Shown here in pieces: positions 37,240 to 46,495 of a stretch of 64,000 nucleotides of DNA. Every line of letters starts with the position of its first letter. The first letter of the stretch is position 1. The notes below the pieces were generated by a model. The model saw only the letters and a list, made by a program, of their open reading frames with translations, was not told the DNA's origin and searched no databases. This stretch comes from Hyphomicrobium_A sp964622715 (lineage in GTDB: Bacteria > Pseudomonadota > Alphaproteobacteria > Rhizobiales > Hyphomicrobiaceae). Location of the stretch: assembly GCA_964622715.1 (NCBI GenBank), contig CAZURR010000002.1, positions 29,896 through 93,895 on the forward strand, read 5' to 3'. The position numbers were made by a program, and so were the translations under genes.

Positions 37240-38301
37240 TCAAATCCAGCCCTTGAGCTCGCGCCGGACGACGTTTTCGATGACGCGAACCCCCTCATCA
37301 CTGTCGTTCAGCGCAGGTAGGTAGGCATAGTTTTGTCCGCCATTCTCCTCGAAGTAATGCCGGTTCTCGCCGTCAAGCTCCTCAAGCGTCTCAAGGCAAT
37401 CGGCGGAAAAGCCGGGCGCAACCAGCGCCAAGCTCTTTACGCCTTCCTTGGCCAGACGCGTCACCGTTTCGTCTGTATAGGGTTGGAGCCAGGGGTCGTT
37501 GCCGAACCGTGATTGGAACGTCGTCAGCCACTTGTCCTCAGGCCAACCCAGCGCCGCACGCAACAACCGAGACGTCTTCTGGCACTGGCAATGGTAAGGG
37601 TCGCCGTGTTCCAGGTACGATTGCGGCATACCGTGAAAGGTGGCGATGATCACTTCCGGCTCGAAATCAAGCTTGGCGAGATCGCGGCGCATGGAAGCGG
37701 CGACCGCTTCAATGTAGACGGGATCGTCATGGTAGCTGGGAGCTGCGCGCACCGCCGGTTGCCAACGCATTTTCATCAGCGCGCGAAAGGCCTGGTCGCA
37801 CGCGGTCGCAGTCGTCGCAGCGGCATATTGCGGGTAAAGCGGGACGAGGAGAATGCGGTCACAACCTTGATCCTTCAGCGCGTGAATGCGGCTTTCGGTG
37901 GTCGGATTGGCGTAGCGCATGGCCCAGTCAACAGCGACGCGTGGAACAGCGGCAAACGCTTCGGCAAGTTTTTCAGCCTGGCTGCGCGTGATCGTCTTCA
38001 ACGGGCCTTCATCGCGCTCTTTGTTCCAGATCGTCTCATAGTCTTTGCCTTTGCGGCCGGGCCGCACTGTCAAGATGATGAGATTGAGGATCGGCCACCA
38101 CTTCCAGCGCGGCACCTCGATGACGCGCCGGTCCGAAAGGAATTCTTTCAGATAGCGGCGCATGGACCAGTAGTCCGTGCCGTCCGGTGTGCCGAGGTTT
38201 AACAAGAGCACGCCGATGCGCCCGTGCGGAGCATCGGGATGTCTGCTTGGCCACGTTTCGCGACCGGGCTCGAACTGAGCGCTCGTCTTCGTCTCGTTCA
38301 T
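37240..38301 (-). CDS. hemH: Ferrochelatase
   Basis: HemH inserts ferrous iron into protoporphyrin IX to make protohaem, at the membrane. The 353-residue protein has the N-terminal motif IGVLLLNLGTPDGTDYWSMRRYLKEFLSDRRVIE, the active-site histidine segment EVIIATFHGMPQSYLEHGDPYHCQC, and the late SLALVAPGFSADCLETLEELD with the conserved glutamate. ATG 38301 is preferred, with GAGGAA upstream; ATG 38310 is an alternative. It is convergent with the isomerase gene. Confidence 0.95.
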   Translation of the reverse strand: MNETKTSAQFEPGRETWPSRHPDAPHGRIGVLLLNLGTPDGTDYWSMRRYLKEFLSDRRVIEVPRWKWWPILNLIILTVRPGRKGKDYETIWNKERDEGPLKTITRSQAEKLAEAFAAVPRVAVDWAMRYANPTTESRIHALKDQGCDRILLVPLYPQYAAATTATACDQAFRALMKMRWQPAVRAAPSYHDDPVYIEAVAASMRRDLAKLDFEPEVIIATFHGMPQSYLEHGDPYHCQCQKTSRLLRAALGWPEDKWLTTFQSRFGNDPWLQPYTDETVTRLAKEGVKSLALVAPGFSADCLETLEELDGENRHYFEENGGQNYAYLPALNDSDEGVRVIENVVRRELKGWI

Positions 38302-38378
38302 CGAAAACATTTCCTCGCCAGTCGAAGGTCCGCGACACACTAGTCAAATAGCGGCTTCCAGCCGATTGCACAAAGGGC

Positions 38379-39392
38379 CTAAGTCCTGGCGGTGGTTTGT
38401 TTGCGCTTCGATAATGGACGGTCAGCTTTGCTTGGTTCCTTGGGCGGCTGGGGCGGACTGGCCGATTTCGGCGGCGGCGTCACTTCCGGTTTCAGCTCCT
38501 TTAGGGCAATGGCTGTTAGCCAATACTGCGCCATCCTGCGATGCAGCCCATTGGCGCCCTCGGCGTAGAGCCGCGCACCCATAGGTTGAGCCAAAGCGCG
38601 CAAGTGCTTCTGGCGATCCAGCGCAAGCCTCTCCACGACGTTCGCCTGCTCTGAGCTGATGCGGCCGGTAGGCTCGGCTCTGACGAATGCTTTCAACAGA
38701 GCAAGATCATGATCGTCTCCCAAGATCTGCGATAGCCCCCGCAACTCGCTGACGCGCGCGGCAAAGGAGTCCGGCCACGCGTTGGACAACAGCATCATGT
38801 GGCGCCAATGCCGCTGCACGCTTTTACGCCATTCATGAAAGCTATCGTCCGAACCCTCAGCATACGCTGCTCTAAAGGTGCGCCGCCCTCTGCGATAATT
38901 CGCCTCAAGCCCGGTCCCAATGGCCTTGAACCCGCTACCCATGATTTTCAACTGCGAAAACCTGTTCTTGGCGGCCGCAAGCCGCTCAAGCGCGAGTTTG
39001 GTTGCCGCAGCATCGACACTGGATGTGCTGCCACCATTCGCCTTCTGCAATATTTCACGCAGCAATTTCCCTGCGCCCTTGCCCATTGGACCGCAGACGC
39101 TCTCAAGCTTGATGATTGTTTCCAGCAGCACGTGGCGATCGCGCGCACTTGATAGAATGCGTGCAATTTCGCCCAATTGAGCGTTTTCGTCTCCGAACGC
39201 GTGCTCACGCAGTGTCGGGCGCACAAGACGCAAAAGCGCACGCAATCGTTTCAGCGCTTTGCGCGTCTCATGGACGGCAATGGCAGGGTCTTTGGGGTTG
39301 CGAAGTTGCGATTCAGCACGATTGAGCTGCTCAAGCGCAATGCGCCGGAAACCTTCCTCAAACGACTCATTGAGCTTAAAGCGGTACGCCAT
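38379..39392 (-). CDS. CHAD domain protein
   Basis: This 337-residue protein matches the CHAD domain, a conserved histidine alpha-helical fold that binds polyphosphate. The repeated helical signatures are VHETRKALKRLRALLRLVRP near residue 40 and SFHEWRKSVQRHWRHMMLL near 185, each with the conserved His and basic residues. The C-terminal tail (about 300-337) is Pro/Lys-rich. No CYTH triphosphatase or polyphosphate kinase is nearby. Polyphosphate binding is from family knowledge. Confidence 0.88.
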   Translation of the reverse strand: MAYRFKLNESFEEGFRRIALEQLNRAESQLRNPKDPAIAVHETRKALKRLRALLRLVRPTLREHAFGDENAQLGEIARILSSARDRHVLLETIIKLESVCGPMGKGAGKLLREILQKANGGSTSSVDAAATKLALERLAAAKNRFSQLKIMGSGFKAIGTGLEANYRRGRRTFRAAYAEGSDDSFHEWRKSVQRHWRHMMLLSNAWPDSFAARVSELRGLSQILGDDHDLALLKAFVRAEPTGRISSEQANVVERLALDRQKHLRALAQPMGARLYAEGANGLHRRMAQYWLTAIALKELKPEVTPPPKSASPPQPPKEPSKADRPLSKRKQTTART

Positions 39393-39546
39393 GAGCGCGC
39401 GAATTCTCCGCCGACGGCCGCCGTTTCGGCCCCAAAAACAGAAGGTGTACGCTCATTTGAGGCCACCCACCATACGAACGCAAGCGCGGATGCGGCGGAA
39501 ACGATACTCTTTTTCGATATTTGGCTGCGCTTATTGGTCTCAAGAC

Positions 39547-40319
39547 CTAATCCCCTGCTGCGCGTGTCGCCCACTGGATCCATTGGCGAATACGTTCTTT
39601 GGGATCGGGAGCCGTCATGAAATCAGTGATCACGGCCACCGATTGGGCGCCTGCGGCCAGGACACCGGGTGCGCGCCGTGGCGTAATTCCACCAATCGCA
39701 ACGAGGGGAAGGTCGCCGATGTGTGCCTTCCACTCACCAATGCGGACGAGGCCCTGGGGGGCCCACTTCATCGCTTTCAGCCTTGTCTCAAAGATTGGCC
39801 CCAGCGCCACGTAGTCAGGCGCCGCAGCGAGCGCTATTTCCAGCTCGTCTGCGCTGTGCGTCGAGACCCCGAGCTGCATCCCTGCCGACTTAATGGCGGC
39901 AAGATCAGCAGCGGCCAAGTCTTCCTGACCGAGGTGCACGTANNNNNNNNNNNNNNNNNNNNNNNNNNNNNNNNNNNNNNNNNNNNNNNNNNNNNNNNNN
40001 NNNNNNNNNNNNNNNNNNNNNNNNNNNNNNNNNNNNNNNNNNACTTAATGGCGGCAAGATCAGCAGCGGCCAAGTCTTCCTGACCGAGGTGCACGTAATC
40101 AGCGCTGGCGGCGATCGCCTCGCGCCAATGGTCATTGACGATGAGCTGGCAATTGCATTCCCGGGCAACCGCGAGGCTCGCTTTGATTTGCCGACGCACA
40201 TCTGCGCTGTCTGCGCCTTTGATCCTAAGTTGGACGGTGCGGATGCCCAGCGGGACGAGGCGCTCTAGCCAATCCGCGTCAGGTACGATCGGGTAGAAAA
40301 CGTCCAGCGCGCTCGCCAT
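39547..40319 (-). CDS. thiE: Thiamine-phosphate synthase (split by false gap)
   Basis: ThiE joins the pyrimidine and thiazole parts to give thiamine phosphate. The reading frame is broken by 100 Ns, but the 55 bases on each side are identical. Removing Ns and one copy joins the segment ending ADYVHLGQEDLAAADLAAIK to SAGMQLGVSTHSADELEIAL in frame and gives about 205 aa, the usual length. The family motifs VQLRIK, LIVNDHWREA and GPIFETRLK are present. Start ATG 40319 or 40331; the latter overlaps the thiG stop. It follows thiG and thiS. Confidence 0.9.
39888..39942 (+). repeat. 55-nt exact copy flanking the thiE gap (left)
   Basis: Identical to 40043-40097. The pair with the 100 Ns between them indicates overlapping contig ends that were not merged, rather than a biological duplication. 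Confidence 0.95.
39943..40042. other. Assembly gap of 100 N, artefactual
   Basis: Placeholder gap between two identical 55-nt segments inside thiE. Collapsing it restores one complete reading frame, so no sequence appears to be missing. Confidence 0.93.
40043..40097 (+). repeat. 55-nt exact copy flanking the thiE gap (right)
   Basis: Second member of the identical pair with 39888-39942. Confidence 0.95.
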
Positions 40320-40323
40320 CCTG

Positions 40324-41166
40324 CTAGCCATTGCCAGGCGTATCGGCCGGTGGTGGCAAATCAAAAAACGGCGTGCCAGCAACGGGGGTGGACGGCGCGG
40401 CCATGTCGCGCACGCCCATCAGTCCGGCCTCATAGGCAGCGCGCCCTGCTTCGACGGCCTGCGCGAAAGCGGCCGCCATGCGCACGGGATCACCGGCCTT
40501 GGCCACAGCCGTGTTGATGAGAACTGCGTCGAAACCCATCTCCATCGCGTCTGCGGCGTGCGATGGCGCACCAATACCTGCGTCGATGACAATCGGCACG
40601 CCTGCAAAGTAAGCGCGCAAGCTTTGCAGCGCGTAGCGGTTAGCAAGCCCTCGGCCGGACCCGATTGGCGAGCCCCAGGGCATCAAAACTTCGCAGCCGG
40701 CCGTCAACAACCGTTCGGCAATTGACAGGTCCTCGGTGGTATAGGGCAACACCTTGAAACCATCTTTGGTCAACACGGCCGCCGCTTCGACGAGACCAAA
40801 GACCTCAGGCTGCAACGTATCATCGTTGGCGATGACCTCCAGCTTTACCCAATCGGTTCCGAACACCTCACGCGCCATCTGCGCGGTGGTTATCGCTTCC
40901 TTCGCGGTGCGGCACCCGGCGGTGTTGGGGAGCACACGCGCGCCGGTCGCCCCAATCAGTTTTAGGAAGCGTTCGCCTTTACGGCCGCGCGCCTGTTCAC
41001 GCCGCAGAGAAACTGTGACGACGCTCGCGCCGGATGCCTCGACCGCATGGGCGAGGACGTCGGGCGAGGGATACTGCGCGGTGCCAAGCAGGAGCCGCGA
41101 GGTAAGATCGACCCCATAGAGCGTGAACGACTTTTGCGGCTTGGCGTGTGGTTCGACGACGTTCAT
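40324..41166 (-). CDS. thiG: Thiazole synthase
   Basis: ThiG forms the thiazole phosphate ring of thiamine from deoxyxylulose phosphate, dehydroglycine and the ThiS thiocarboxylate. The TIM-barrel protein has LTSRLLLGTAQYPSPDVL, the lysine-bearing WVKLEVI (Schiff base), EVLMPWGSPIGSGRGL and VIDAGIGAPSHAADAMEMG. At 280 aa it is slightly longer than usual because of a Pro-rich C-terminus. It lies between thiS and thiE in one operon. Confidence 0.95.
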   Translation of the reverse strand: MNVVEPHAKPQKSFTLYGVDLTSRLLLGTAQYPSPDVLAHAVEASGASVVTVSLRREQARGRKGERFLKLIGATGARVLPNTAGCRTAKEAITTAQMAREVFGTDWVKLEVIANDDTLQPEVFGLVEAAAVLTKDGFKVLPYTTEDLSIAERLLTAGCEVLMPWGSPIGSGRGLANRYALQSLRAYFAGVPIVIDAGIGAPSHAADAMEMGFDAVLINTAVAKAGDPVRMAAAFAQAVEAGRAAYEAGLMGVRDMAAPSTPVAGTPFFDLPPPADTPGNG

Positions 41167-41177
41167 GGGCTCAATTC

Positions 41178-41435
41178 TCAGCCGCCGTGACGCGGGGAAA
41201 CGATTTCAATTCTATCGCCCGGCGCCAGCTGCGTTGTTCGACGCACGCGCTCGGGCACGAAGTCACCGTTGCGGGCCGTGGCAACGCGCGAATCTCCATG
41301 GCCCAGCTCAGTCACGAGTTCGGCCAACGTCCCAGCCTCAGTGACGACCGGCACGCCGTTAACAAGGATATCACTGCAAGAACCGGTCTCCACGTCCAAG
41401 GGATGCTCCCGCGTTTTAAGGCTTCTAGCTTCCAT
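41178..41435 (-). CDS. thiS: Sulfur carrier protein ThiS
   Basis: ThiS carries sulfur as a C-terminal thiocarboxylate for thiazole formation. The product ends in the required Gly-Gly (SPRHGG) and has the ubiquitin-like core ILVNGVPVVTEAGTLAELV and GDRIEIV. At 85 aa from ATG 41435 (AGGGA upstream) it has about 20 extra N-terminal residues compared with the usual 65-70, so a start nearer 41393 (GTG) is possible. It heads the thiS-thiG-thiE operon. I see no TPP riboswitch upstream. Confidence 0.9.
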   Translation of the reverse strand: MEARSLKTREHPLDVETGSCSDILVNGVPVVTEAGTLAELVTELGHGDSRVATARNGDFVPERVRRTTQLAPGDRIEIVSPRHGG

Positions 41436-41611
41436 ATTGTCCCTAATTCAACAGCTTTCGCAGCCAAACCTCAAGGCGCGCGAGCCTTGCCTTTTTGGCG
41501 GCAATAACTGTCCCTTCTTGAAGTCGCTCCCAAATCGCCCCGCGTCAGATAGACTGGCCGTTGCTAAGTATGCGGCAGGCCGTGCCGAAGCGGCCTTGGA
41601 GTTAAAGCCAC

Positions 41612-42945
41612 ATGAGCGGCGCGCAACAAAGCATTGCGAGTGCGCGAGAGCGGGCGTTCGATATCCTCGAGCACGGCCGTCGCCGGGACCTAACGTCGCG
41701 CATTCTCGACTGGATCCTCGTTGGGCTAATCATCGCCAATGTGACCGGCACGCTGGCACAGACCCTGCCTGAGGTCGAACAAACCTATGGTGACGAGTTG
41801 CAGTTGCTTGACCGTATCTGCGTGCTTGTCTTTGCCATCGAGTATGTCGCGCGCCTGTGGGTGGCGCCTGAGCATCCCTTGCTGCACTCCCTGAGCCCAA
41901 CTCGGGCGCGGTTGCGCTTTGCAGCCACGCCGATGATGGTCATCGATGCATTGGCATTCGTGCCCTTCGTGCTTGAGCTGATGTTCCCGGGCGTCGCCGA
42001 CGTGCGTCTCACGCGCCTCGTCCGCTTCTTGAAGCTGGCGCGTTATTCACCTGCGCTAGCCACGATTGGTCGCGTAGTCGCGTTGGAGCGGCGCGCGCTA
42101 TTGGCCTGCGTTATTATTCTCGGCGGCGTCATGATGGCGGCCGCAGCGGCCATGCACGTTGTCGAAGGCCACATTCAGCCCGACCGTCTCGGCGATATGT
42201 CGAAGTCTATGTGGTGGTCTGCGGCCATGCTGGCAAAGATCGGCGGCGGGGAGCTGGAGCCGGTAACCGCAACGGGGCGCATTATTGCGGCCATCACAGT
42301 GATGCTTGGAATTTTTTGCTTTGCCTTGCCGGTAGCGATCATCGGGCGCGGCTTCTACGAAGAGATTCGCCGCAGAGACTTCGTCGTAACATTCGCTATG
42401 GTCGCGCGGGTCCCCCTGTTCGCTCATCTCGATGCGGCCGCCATCTCCGATCTTGTCGGCATTTTGAAAGCNNNNNNNNNNNNNNNNNNNNNNNNNNNNN
42501 NNNNNNNNNNNNNNNNNNNNNNNNNNNNNNNNNNNNNNNNNNNNNNNNNNNNNNNNNNNNNNNNNNNNNNNTGTTCGCTCATCTCGATGCGGCCGCCATC
42601 TCCGATCTTGTCGGCATTTTGAAAGCGCGCACGATTCCGGCAGGAACGGTGATTATACGCAAAGGTGAGCCAGGCGATTCCATGTACCTCATTGCAAGTG
42701 GTGCGGTTCAAGTCGATACCGCCGACGGCAAGGTCCGGTTGAACGAGGGAGACTTCTTTGGAGAGGTGGCACTGCTCACGCGCGAGCGGCGCACGGCCAC
42801 AGTGACGACAATCCGGTCAACCGACGTCCTGATATTGGATTGTGATGATTTCCATCGCTTTATCGACCGCAACCCGCAGGTCGGCAAGCAGGTGCGTGCG
42901 GTTGCGCAAGAGCGCAAAAACGGGCCCGTCGATCGCACAGGCTAA
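41612..42945 (+). CDS. Six-TM cyclic-nucleotide-binding ion channel with atypical filter (split by false gap)
   Basis: After removal of the false gap (100 N plus one of the 55-nt copies) the frame is intact at 392 aa. Six hydrophobic segments occupy about 30-250, with an Arg-bearing S4-like helix (VRLTRLVRFLKLARYSPALATI, 131-152) and a pore loop at 199-216. The C-terminal cyclic-nucleotide-binding domain is clear (GDFFGEVALLTRERRTATV). Overall it is like bacterial MlotiK1-type channels. The filter reads K209-I-G-G-G-E instead of TVGYGD, so potassium selectivity is doubtful. It lies between thiS and thiO on the opposite strand. Confidence 0.85.
42417..42471 (+). repeat. 55-nt exact copy flanking the channel-gene gap (left)
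   Basis: Identical to 42572-42626 and separated from it by 100 Ns; an unmerged contig overlap. Confidence 0.95.
42472..42571. other. Assembly gap of 100 N, artefactual
   Basis: Placeholder gap between identical 55-nt segments in the ion-channel gene. Collapsing to one copy leaves 860 plus 319 coding bases, exactly 393 codons with the stop. Confidence 0.93.
42572..42626 (+). repeat. 55-nt exact copy flanking the channel-gene gap (right)
   Basis: Second member of the identical pair with 42417-42471. Confidence 0.95.
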
Positions 42946-42952
42946 CTGCGCT

Positions 42953-43969
42953 TCAACGCATCTCGACCAGCGGCTCGGCAAGCGCACCTCTTTCCAAGTA
43001 TGCAGCAACGGCCTTGGCGAGCACCGGCGCCAGAAGGAAACCGTTCCGATAGGCACCGTTGACGAAGATGCGTCGTCCGCCTTCGCGTACGATGACGCGC
43101 GGCATGTTATCGGGAAACGCAGGTCGCACTCCGGCGCCGAATTCCAGGATCTCTGCCTCTGCGAAACCTGAGTGCAGGGCATAAGCCGCACCCAGCAGCT
43201 CAAGGGCCGAGCGCACAGTGACGGGGCCATCGTCCTCCGTCTCTACGACAGTTGCACCGATCATGTAGCGTCCATCACCCCACGGCACGACATAAAGTGG
43301 ATTGCGCGGATGCAGGAGTTGCACCGGGCGGCGAAGCGCAATTTCGTGTGAGCGCACGATCAATCGCTCTCCACGCACGCCGCGCAGATTGGCAAGCGCA
43401 TCGCGCGCGGCGAGCCCGCGACAGTCAATGATCGTGCCGGCGTCCTCAGGCAACGCGTTTGCACCGAATGACACATCACAGCCCGCTCTGCGCACCTGCT
43501 CAAGCAAGAAGTTGAGCGCGGCCGGCGCGGCCATGTGCGCTTCCTCCGCGAAATAGAGCGCAGAGGCGAAACGCCCCGCAAGATCAGGTTCGAGTTGCGC
43601 TAGCTTCGTTGCATCGAGCGTCTCATGCCCATGTGTGTGCCGCGCGAACCGTTCGAGATCCGAGCGATCGCGTGCGCTCGCAATGACAAGCCCGCCTGAG
43701 CATGACAGATCCGGGTACGCGGCGCGCCACAAGTCCATGCCTTCGCGTCCTAGCTCACGGAAATTCGGGGGATAGGATTCCGCCTCGCGGTCAGGCGCCA
43801 GCATAACGCCGCCGTAGAGGCTGGCCGCGCCGGCAAACGGCTCCGCACTCGCCTCAAGAAGACGCACGCGATGACCCGAGCGCGCAAGCGCCAGGGCTTG
43901 CCACAGGCCAAGGACGCCGGCGCCGAGAACGGTGATGGAGCGAGAATTCACGATCTTGGTGTCTTCCAT
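42953..43969 (-). CDS. thiO: Glycine oxidase ThiO-type FAD-dependent oxidoreductase
   Basis: ThiO oxidises glycine to dehydroglycine for thiazole synthesis. The FAD Rossmann motif VLGAGVLGLWQALALARSGHRVRLLE is near the N-terminus, with NPLYVVPWGDGRYMIGATVVETEDD and the C-terminal RRIFVNGAYRNGFLLAPVLAKAV typical of the DAO family. ATG 43969 gives 338 aa. The thiSGE operon beyond the channel gene supports the glycine-oxidase role; another D-amino-acid oxidase is the alternative. Confidence 0.85.
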   Translation of the reverse strand: MEDTKIVNSRSITVLGAGVLGLWQALALARSGHRVRLLEASAEPFAGAASLYGGVMLAPDREAESYPPNFRELGREGMDLWRAAYPDLSCSGGLVIASARDRSDLERFARHTHGHETLDATKLAQLEPDLAGRFASALYFAEEAHMAAPAALNFLLEQVRRAGCDVSFGANALPEDAGTIIDCRGLAARDALANLRGVRGERLIVRSHEIALRRPVQLLHPRNPLYVVPWGDGRYMIGATVVETEDDGPVTVRSALELLGAAYALHSGFAEAEILEFGAGVRPAFPDNMPRVIVREGGRRIFVNGAYRNGFLLAPVLAKAVAAYLERGALAEPLVEMR

Positions 43970-44005
43970 TGTGGGACTAGGGCTTCGCACGTTGCAACGC
44001 CGGCC

Positions 44006-45814
44006 TCAATCCCCTAGCGCGGTACCCTCTCTGCGCGGATCCGCGCCACCTTGCAAATTGCCATCGCGGTTTACGATGATGTGCACACCAGAATTCATGA
44101 GCGCCGGCACGATGCGATGCCCAAGCGGCATTAACTTGAGCCCGGTCCAAACCGCGTCACCATCGAGTTCGATCTCGAAGCCGCGAGCGCGATTGCCGAA
44201 ATTCAATAGATCTGCTGCTTGCTGTGCATCCATGCCCCAGTCGATAAGCGCGATGAGTGATTTGACCACATAGAGGATGATACGGCTCCCGCCCGGCGAG
44301 CCGAGTACGGCTTCCACTTTGCCATTCTTATTGAAGACAATCGTCGGCGCCATGGAACTTCGCGGGCGTTTGCCGGGCGCGACGGCATTGGCGACAGGAT
44401 GTCCTTGCGCGTCGGTCGGCCGGAATGAAAAGTCAGTCAGCTCGTTGTTCAAAAGAAATCCGGCAGCCCAAATATGCGAGCCGAACGCACCTTCGATGGT
44501 CGTCGTCATGGAAACGGCATTGCCGTCCTTGTCAATGATCGAGATATGACTGGTACCCGCATTCTCGATCGTCGCATCACGTCCGAAGGATTGCTTGCCC
44601 AGGCCCGGCGGCTCACCCGGTTTTGGCGGCTGCATGGCGCGCAGTGGATCGATCAAAGCGCGGCGCTTGTCGAGATATCCCGGATCAAGAAGACTGTCGG
44701 GGATAACAACGAAATCTGGATCGGCGATGTAGCGGTTACGGTCGGCAAAGGCGAGCTTCTCGGCCTCTGAAATGAGGTGCAGAGCGCGTGTGGACATGGC
44801 TGCGTCGCGCCCTTTGCCCAGATCGAACGACTCCAATAGCTTCAGTATCTGCGCTACGGTCGTGCCGCCGGACGATGGGGGGCCAATGCCGCAAATCGTA
44901 CGCTGGCGATAAGTCACGCACAGCGGCTCGCGCTCCTTGACCTCGTAGTTTTTCAAATCCTGTAGCGTCATGCCCCCTGGCATGGAGGGCGCTTCGTCCA
45001 CGGCCGTGACAATCGCTTCGGCAATCGGGCCTTCATAGAAACCATCAGCGCCGTCCGCCGCGATGCGCCGCAACGTTGCGGCGAACTCAGGATTCCTGAG
45101 GAGGTGACCGATGGGCCATGCATTGCCCGTACGCGTAAAGAAGTAGCGGCGCGCGGTCGGCACGAAGCTCTCAGCACCCTGCCATCTCAGCATGAAGTGC
45201 AACCGCGGTGAGACCTCGAAGCCATTTTCGGAAAGGCGTATTGCTGGCTCGAACAGCTTCGGCCATGGGAGGCGTCCGTGAGTGCGGTGCACGGTCGCGA
45301 GCAACCGCACCAGACCGGGAACCCCAACGCTTAGGCCCGAACGCACAGCCTTTGTGAAAGGCATTGGTTTGCCGTCGACGAGAAACTGGTCGGGACGGGC
45401 GGAGGCCGGCGCCGTCTCCCGGCCATCATATACCTTGAGCGAAACGGTGGCCGCATCCCAATGCAACAGAAACGCGCCTCCCCCGATTCCCGACGACTGC
45501 GGCTCGACGAGATTCAATACGAGCTGCACGGCGATCGCTGCATCAACAACCGAACCGCCCGCGCGCAGCATTTCAAGTCCGGCCTCAGCCGCATGAGGGT
45601 TGGCAGCTGAGACCATGTGCTGCTCTGCGACTGCAAGCGGTTTCTCCGCGGTTCCTGTCGCCGTCTCCGGCGCACTGCGCGTGCTTTGGGCGGAGACGAG
45701 AGGAACGGTGAGAAGAGTGGCGAACAGGAGGATCCTCGCGACAATTCCGCGTCTCCACCTCAGCGGTTGCGGGGCGGAACGGGGTGTTGTGGCATTGAGC
45801 ATAGGGATCAACAT
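44006..45814 (-). CDS. ggt: Gamma-glutamyltransferase
   Basis: GGT removes the gamma-glutamyl group from glutathione in the periplasm. An N-terminal signal (ARILLFATLLTVPLVSAQ) precedes the N-terminal nucleophile hydrolase domain. The autocleavage site is Thr421 in NAGTSHISIIDKDGNAVSMT, with the glycine loop GSPGGSRIILYV in the small subunit and GIGPPSSGGTTVAQIL in the large one. The 602 aa length is typical. It lies 36 bases upstream of thiO on the same strand and may share its transcript. ATG 45802 is a second possible start. Confidence 0.93.
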   Translation of the reverse strand: MLIPMLNATTPRSAPQPLRWRRGIVARILLFATLLTVPLVSAQSTRSAPETATGTAEKPLAVAEQHMVSAANPHAAEAGLEMLRAGGSVVDAAIAVQLVLNLVEPQSSGIGGGAFLLHWDAATVSLKVYDGRETAPASARPDQFLVDGKPMPFTKAVRSGLSVGVPGLVRLLATVHRTHGRLPWPKLFEPAIRLSENGFEVSPRLHFMLRWQGAESFVPTARRYFFTRTGNAWPIGHLLRNPEFAATLRRIAADGADGFYEGPIAEAIVTAVDEAPSMPGGMTLQDLKNYEVKEREPLCVTYRQRTICGIGPPSSGGTTVAQILKLLESFDLGKGRDAAMSTRALHLISEAEKLAFADRNRYIADPDFVVIPDSLLDPGYLDKRRALIDPLRAMQPPKPGEPPGLGKQSFGRDATIENAGTSHISIIDKDGNAVSMTTTIEGAFGSHIWAAGFLLNNELTDFSFRPTDAQGHPVANAVAPGKRPRSSMAPTIVFNKNGKVEAVLGSPGGSRIILYVVKSLIALIDWGMDAQQAADLLNFGNRARGFEIELDGDAVWTGLKLMPLGHRIVPALMNSGVHIIVNRDGNLQGGADPRREGTALGD

Positions 45815-46016
45815 GGTGGTGCGCGGCGCGCTCTTTATCGGGGCAACGGGCTGGCCTGTCGAGGATAAGGGAGACAGAACGTGCGCCCGTCAGCTGCGAA
45901 CTGCTGGACGGGGGTCACAGGCAGGCGCTAATTGGAGGCATGATGGTATCCGTTAAGTGCTCTTGGCCATGGAGCACACTCGCTCCAATCGAATCACTCG
46001 CAAAAGGTAGGCACTC

Positions 46017-46481
46017 ATGCTGACAACTTCCACGTCGCATCTCGCTAAAGCAGGGCTCTTTGCCGCAGCTAGCGTACTGCTTGGCACTTGCGTCATGTTT
46101 TGGAGCGCCGGCCGCGGCGATGCGCTCGAAGAGGTGAGCACATTATTGGACACGAGCAAGACGATCCTAGGGCAGCCCGTTTCCTACCCAACGGGAAGTC
46201 CGGCGAAGGTAACGGCCGCCATCGTCACAATGCCACCTGGGGAAACAACGGGCTGGCACGAGCACCCGGTCCCTTTGTTTGCCCACATACTGGAGGGTGA
46301 AGTCACCGTCGACTATGGACCGCATGGAAAGCGGATCTATCGCAAAGGCGACTCGCTGATGGAGGCGATCGACACCGCCCACGATGGTCACAATACGGGC
46401 CAGGGCGTTGCGCGCATCCTGGCTGTGTTCATGGGCGCGGAGGGGGTGGCGAACACGACGAATGTGGCGCCCCCGAAGTAG
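46017..46481 (+). CDS. Cupin-domain protein with N-terminal membrane anchor
   Basis: This 154-residue protein has a hydrophobic N-terminal segment (LFAAASVLLGTCVMFWSAG) that is a signal or anchor. A cupin follows, with motif 1 PPGETTGWHEHPVPLFAHILEGEVTVDYG and motif 2 region DTAHDGHNTGQGVARILAV; the His-x-His and later His are plausible metal ligands. Function unknown. It stands alone, convergent with dnaE2. Confidence 0.8.
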   Translation: MLTTSTSHLAKAGLFAAASVLLGTCVMFWSAGRGDALEEVSTLLDTSKTILGQPVSYPTGSPAKVTAAIVTMPPGETTGWHEHPVPLFAHILEGEVTVDYGPHGKRIYRKGDSLMEAIDTAHDGHNTGQGVARILAVFMGAEGVANTTNVAPPK

Positions 46482-46495
46482 ACTGGCTTTTGCGA

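Noticed and set aside
39888..40097. Apparent partial duplication of thiE
   Set aside because: The exact 55-bp identity around a 100-N gap and the restored frame show an assembly artefact.
41436..41611. Possible TPP riboswitch upstream of thiS
   Set aside because: The conserved CUGAGA and pyrimidine-sensor segments of the TPP riboswitch are not present on the minus strand.
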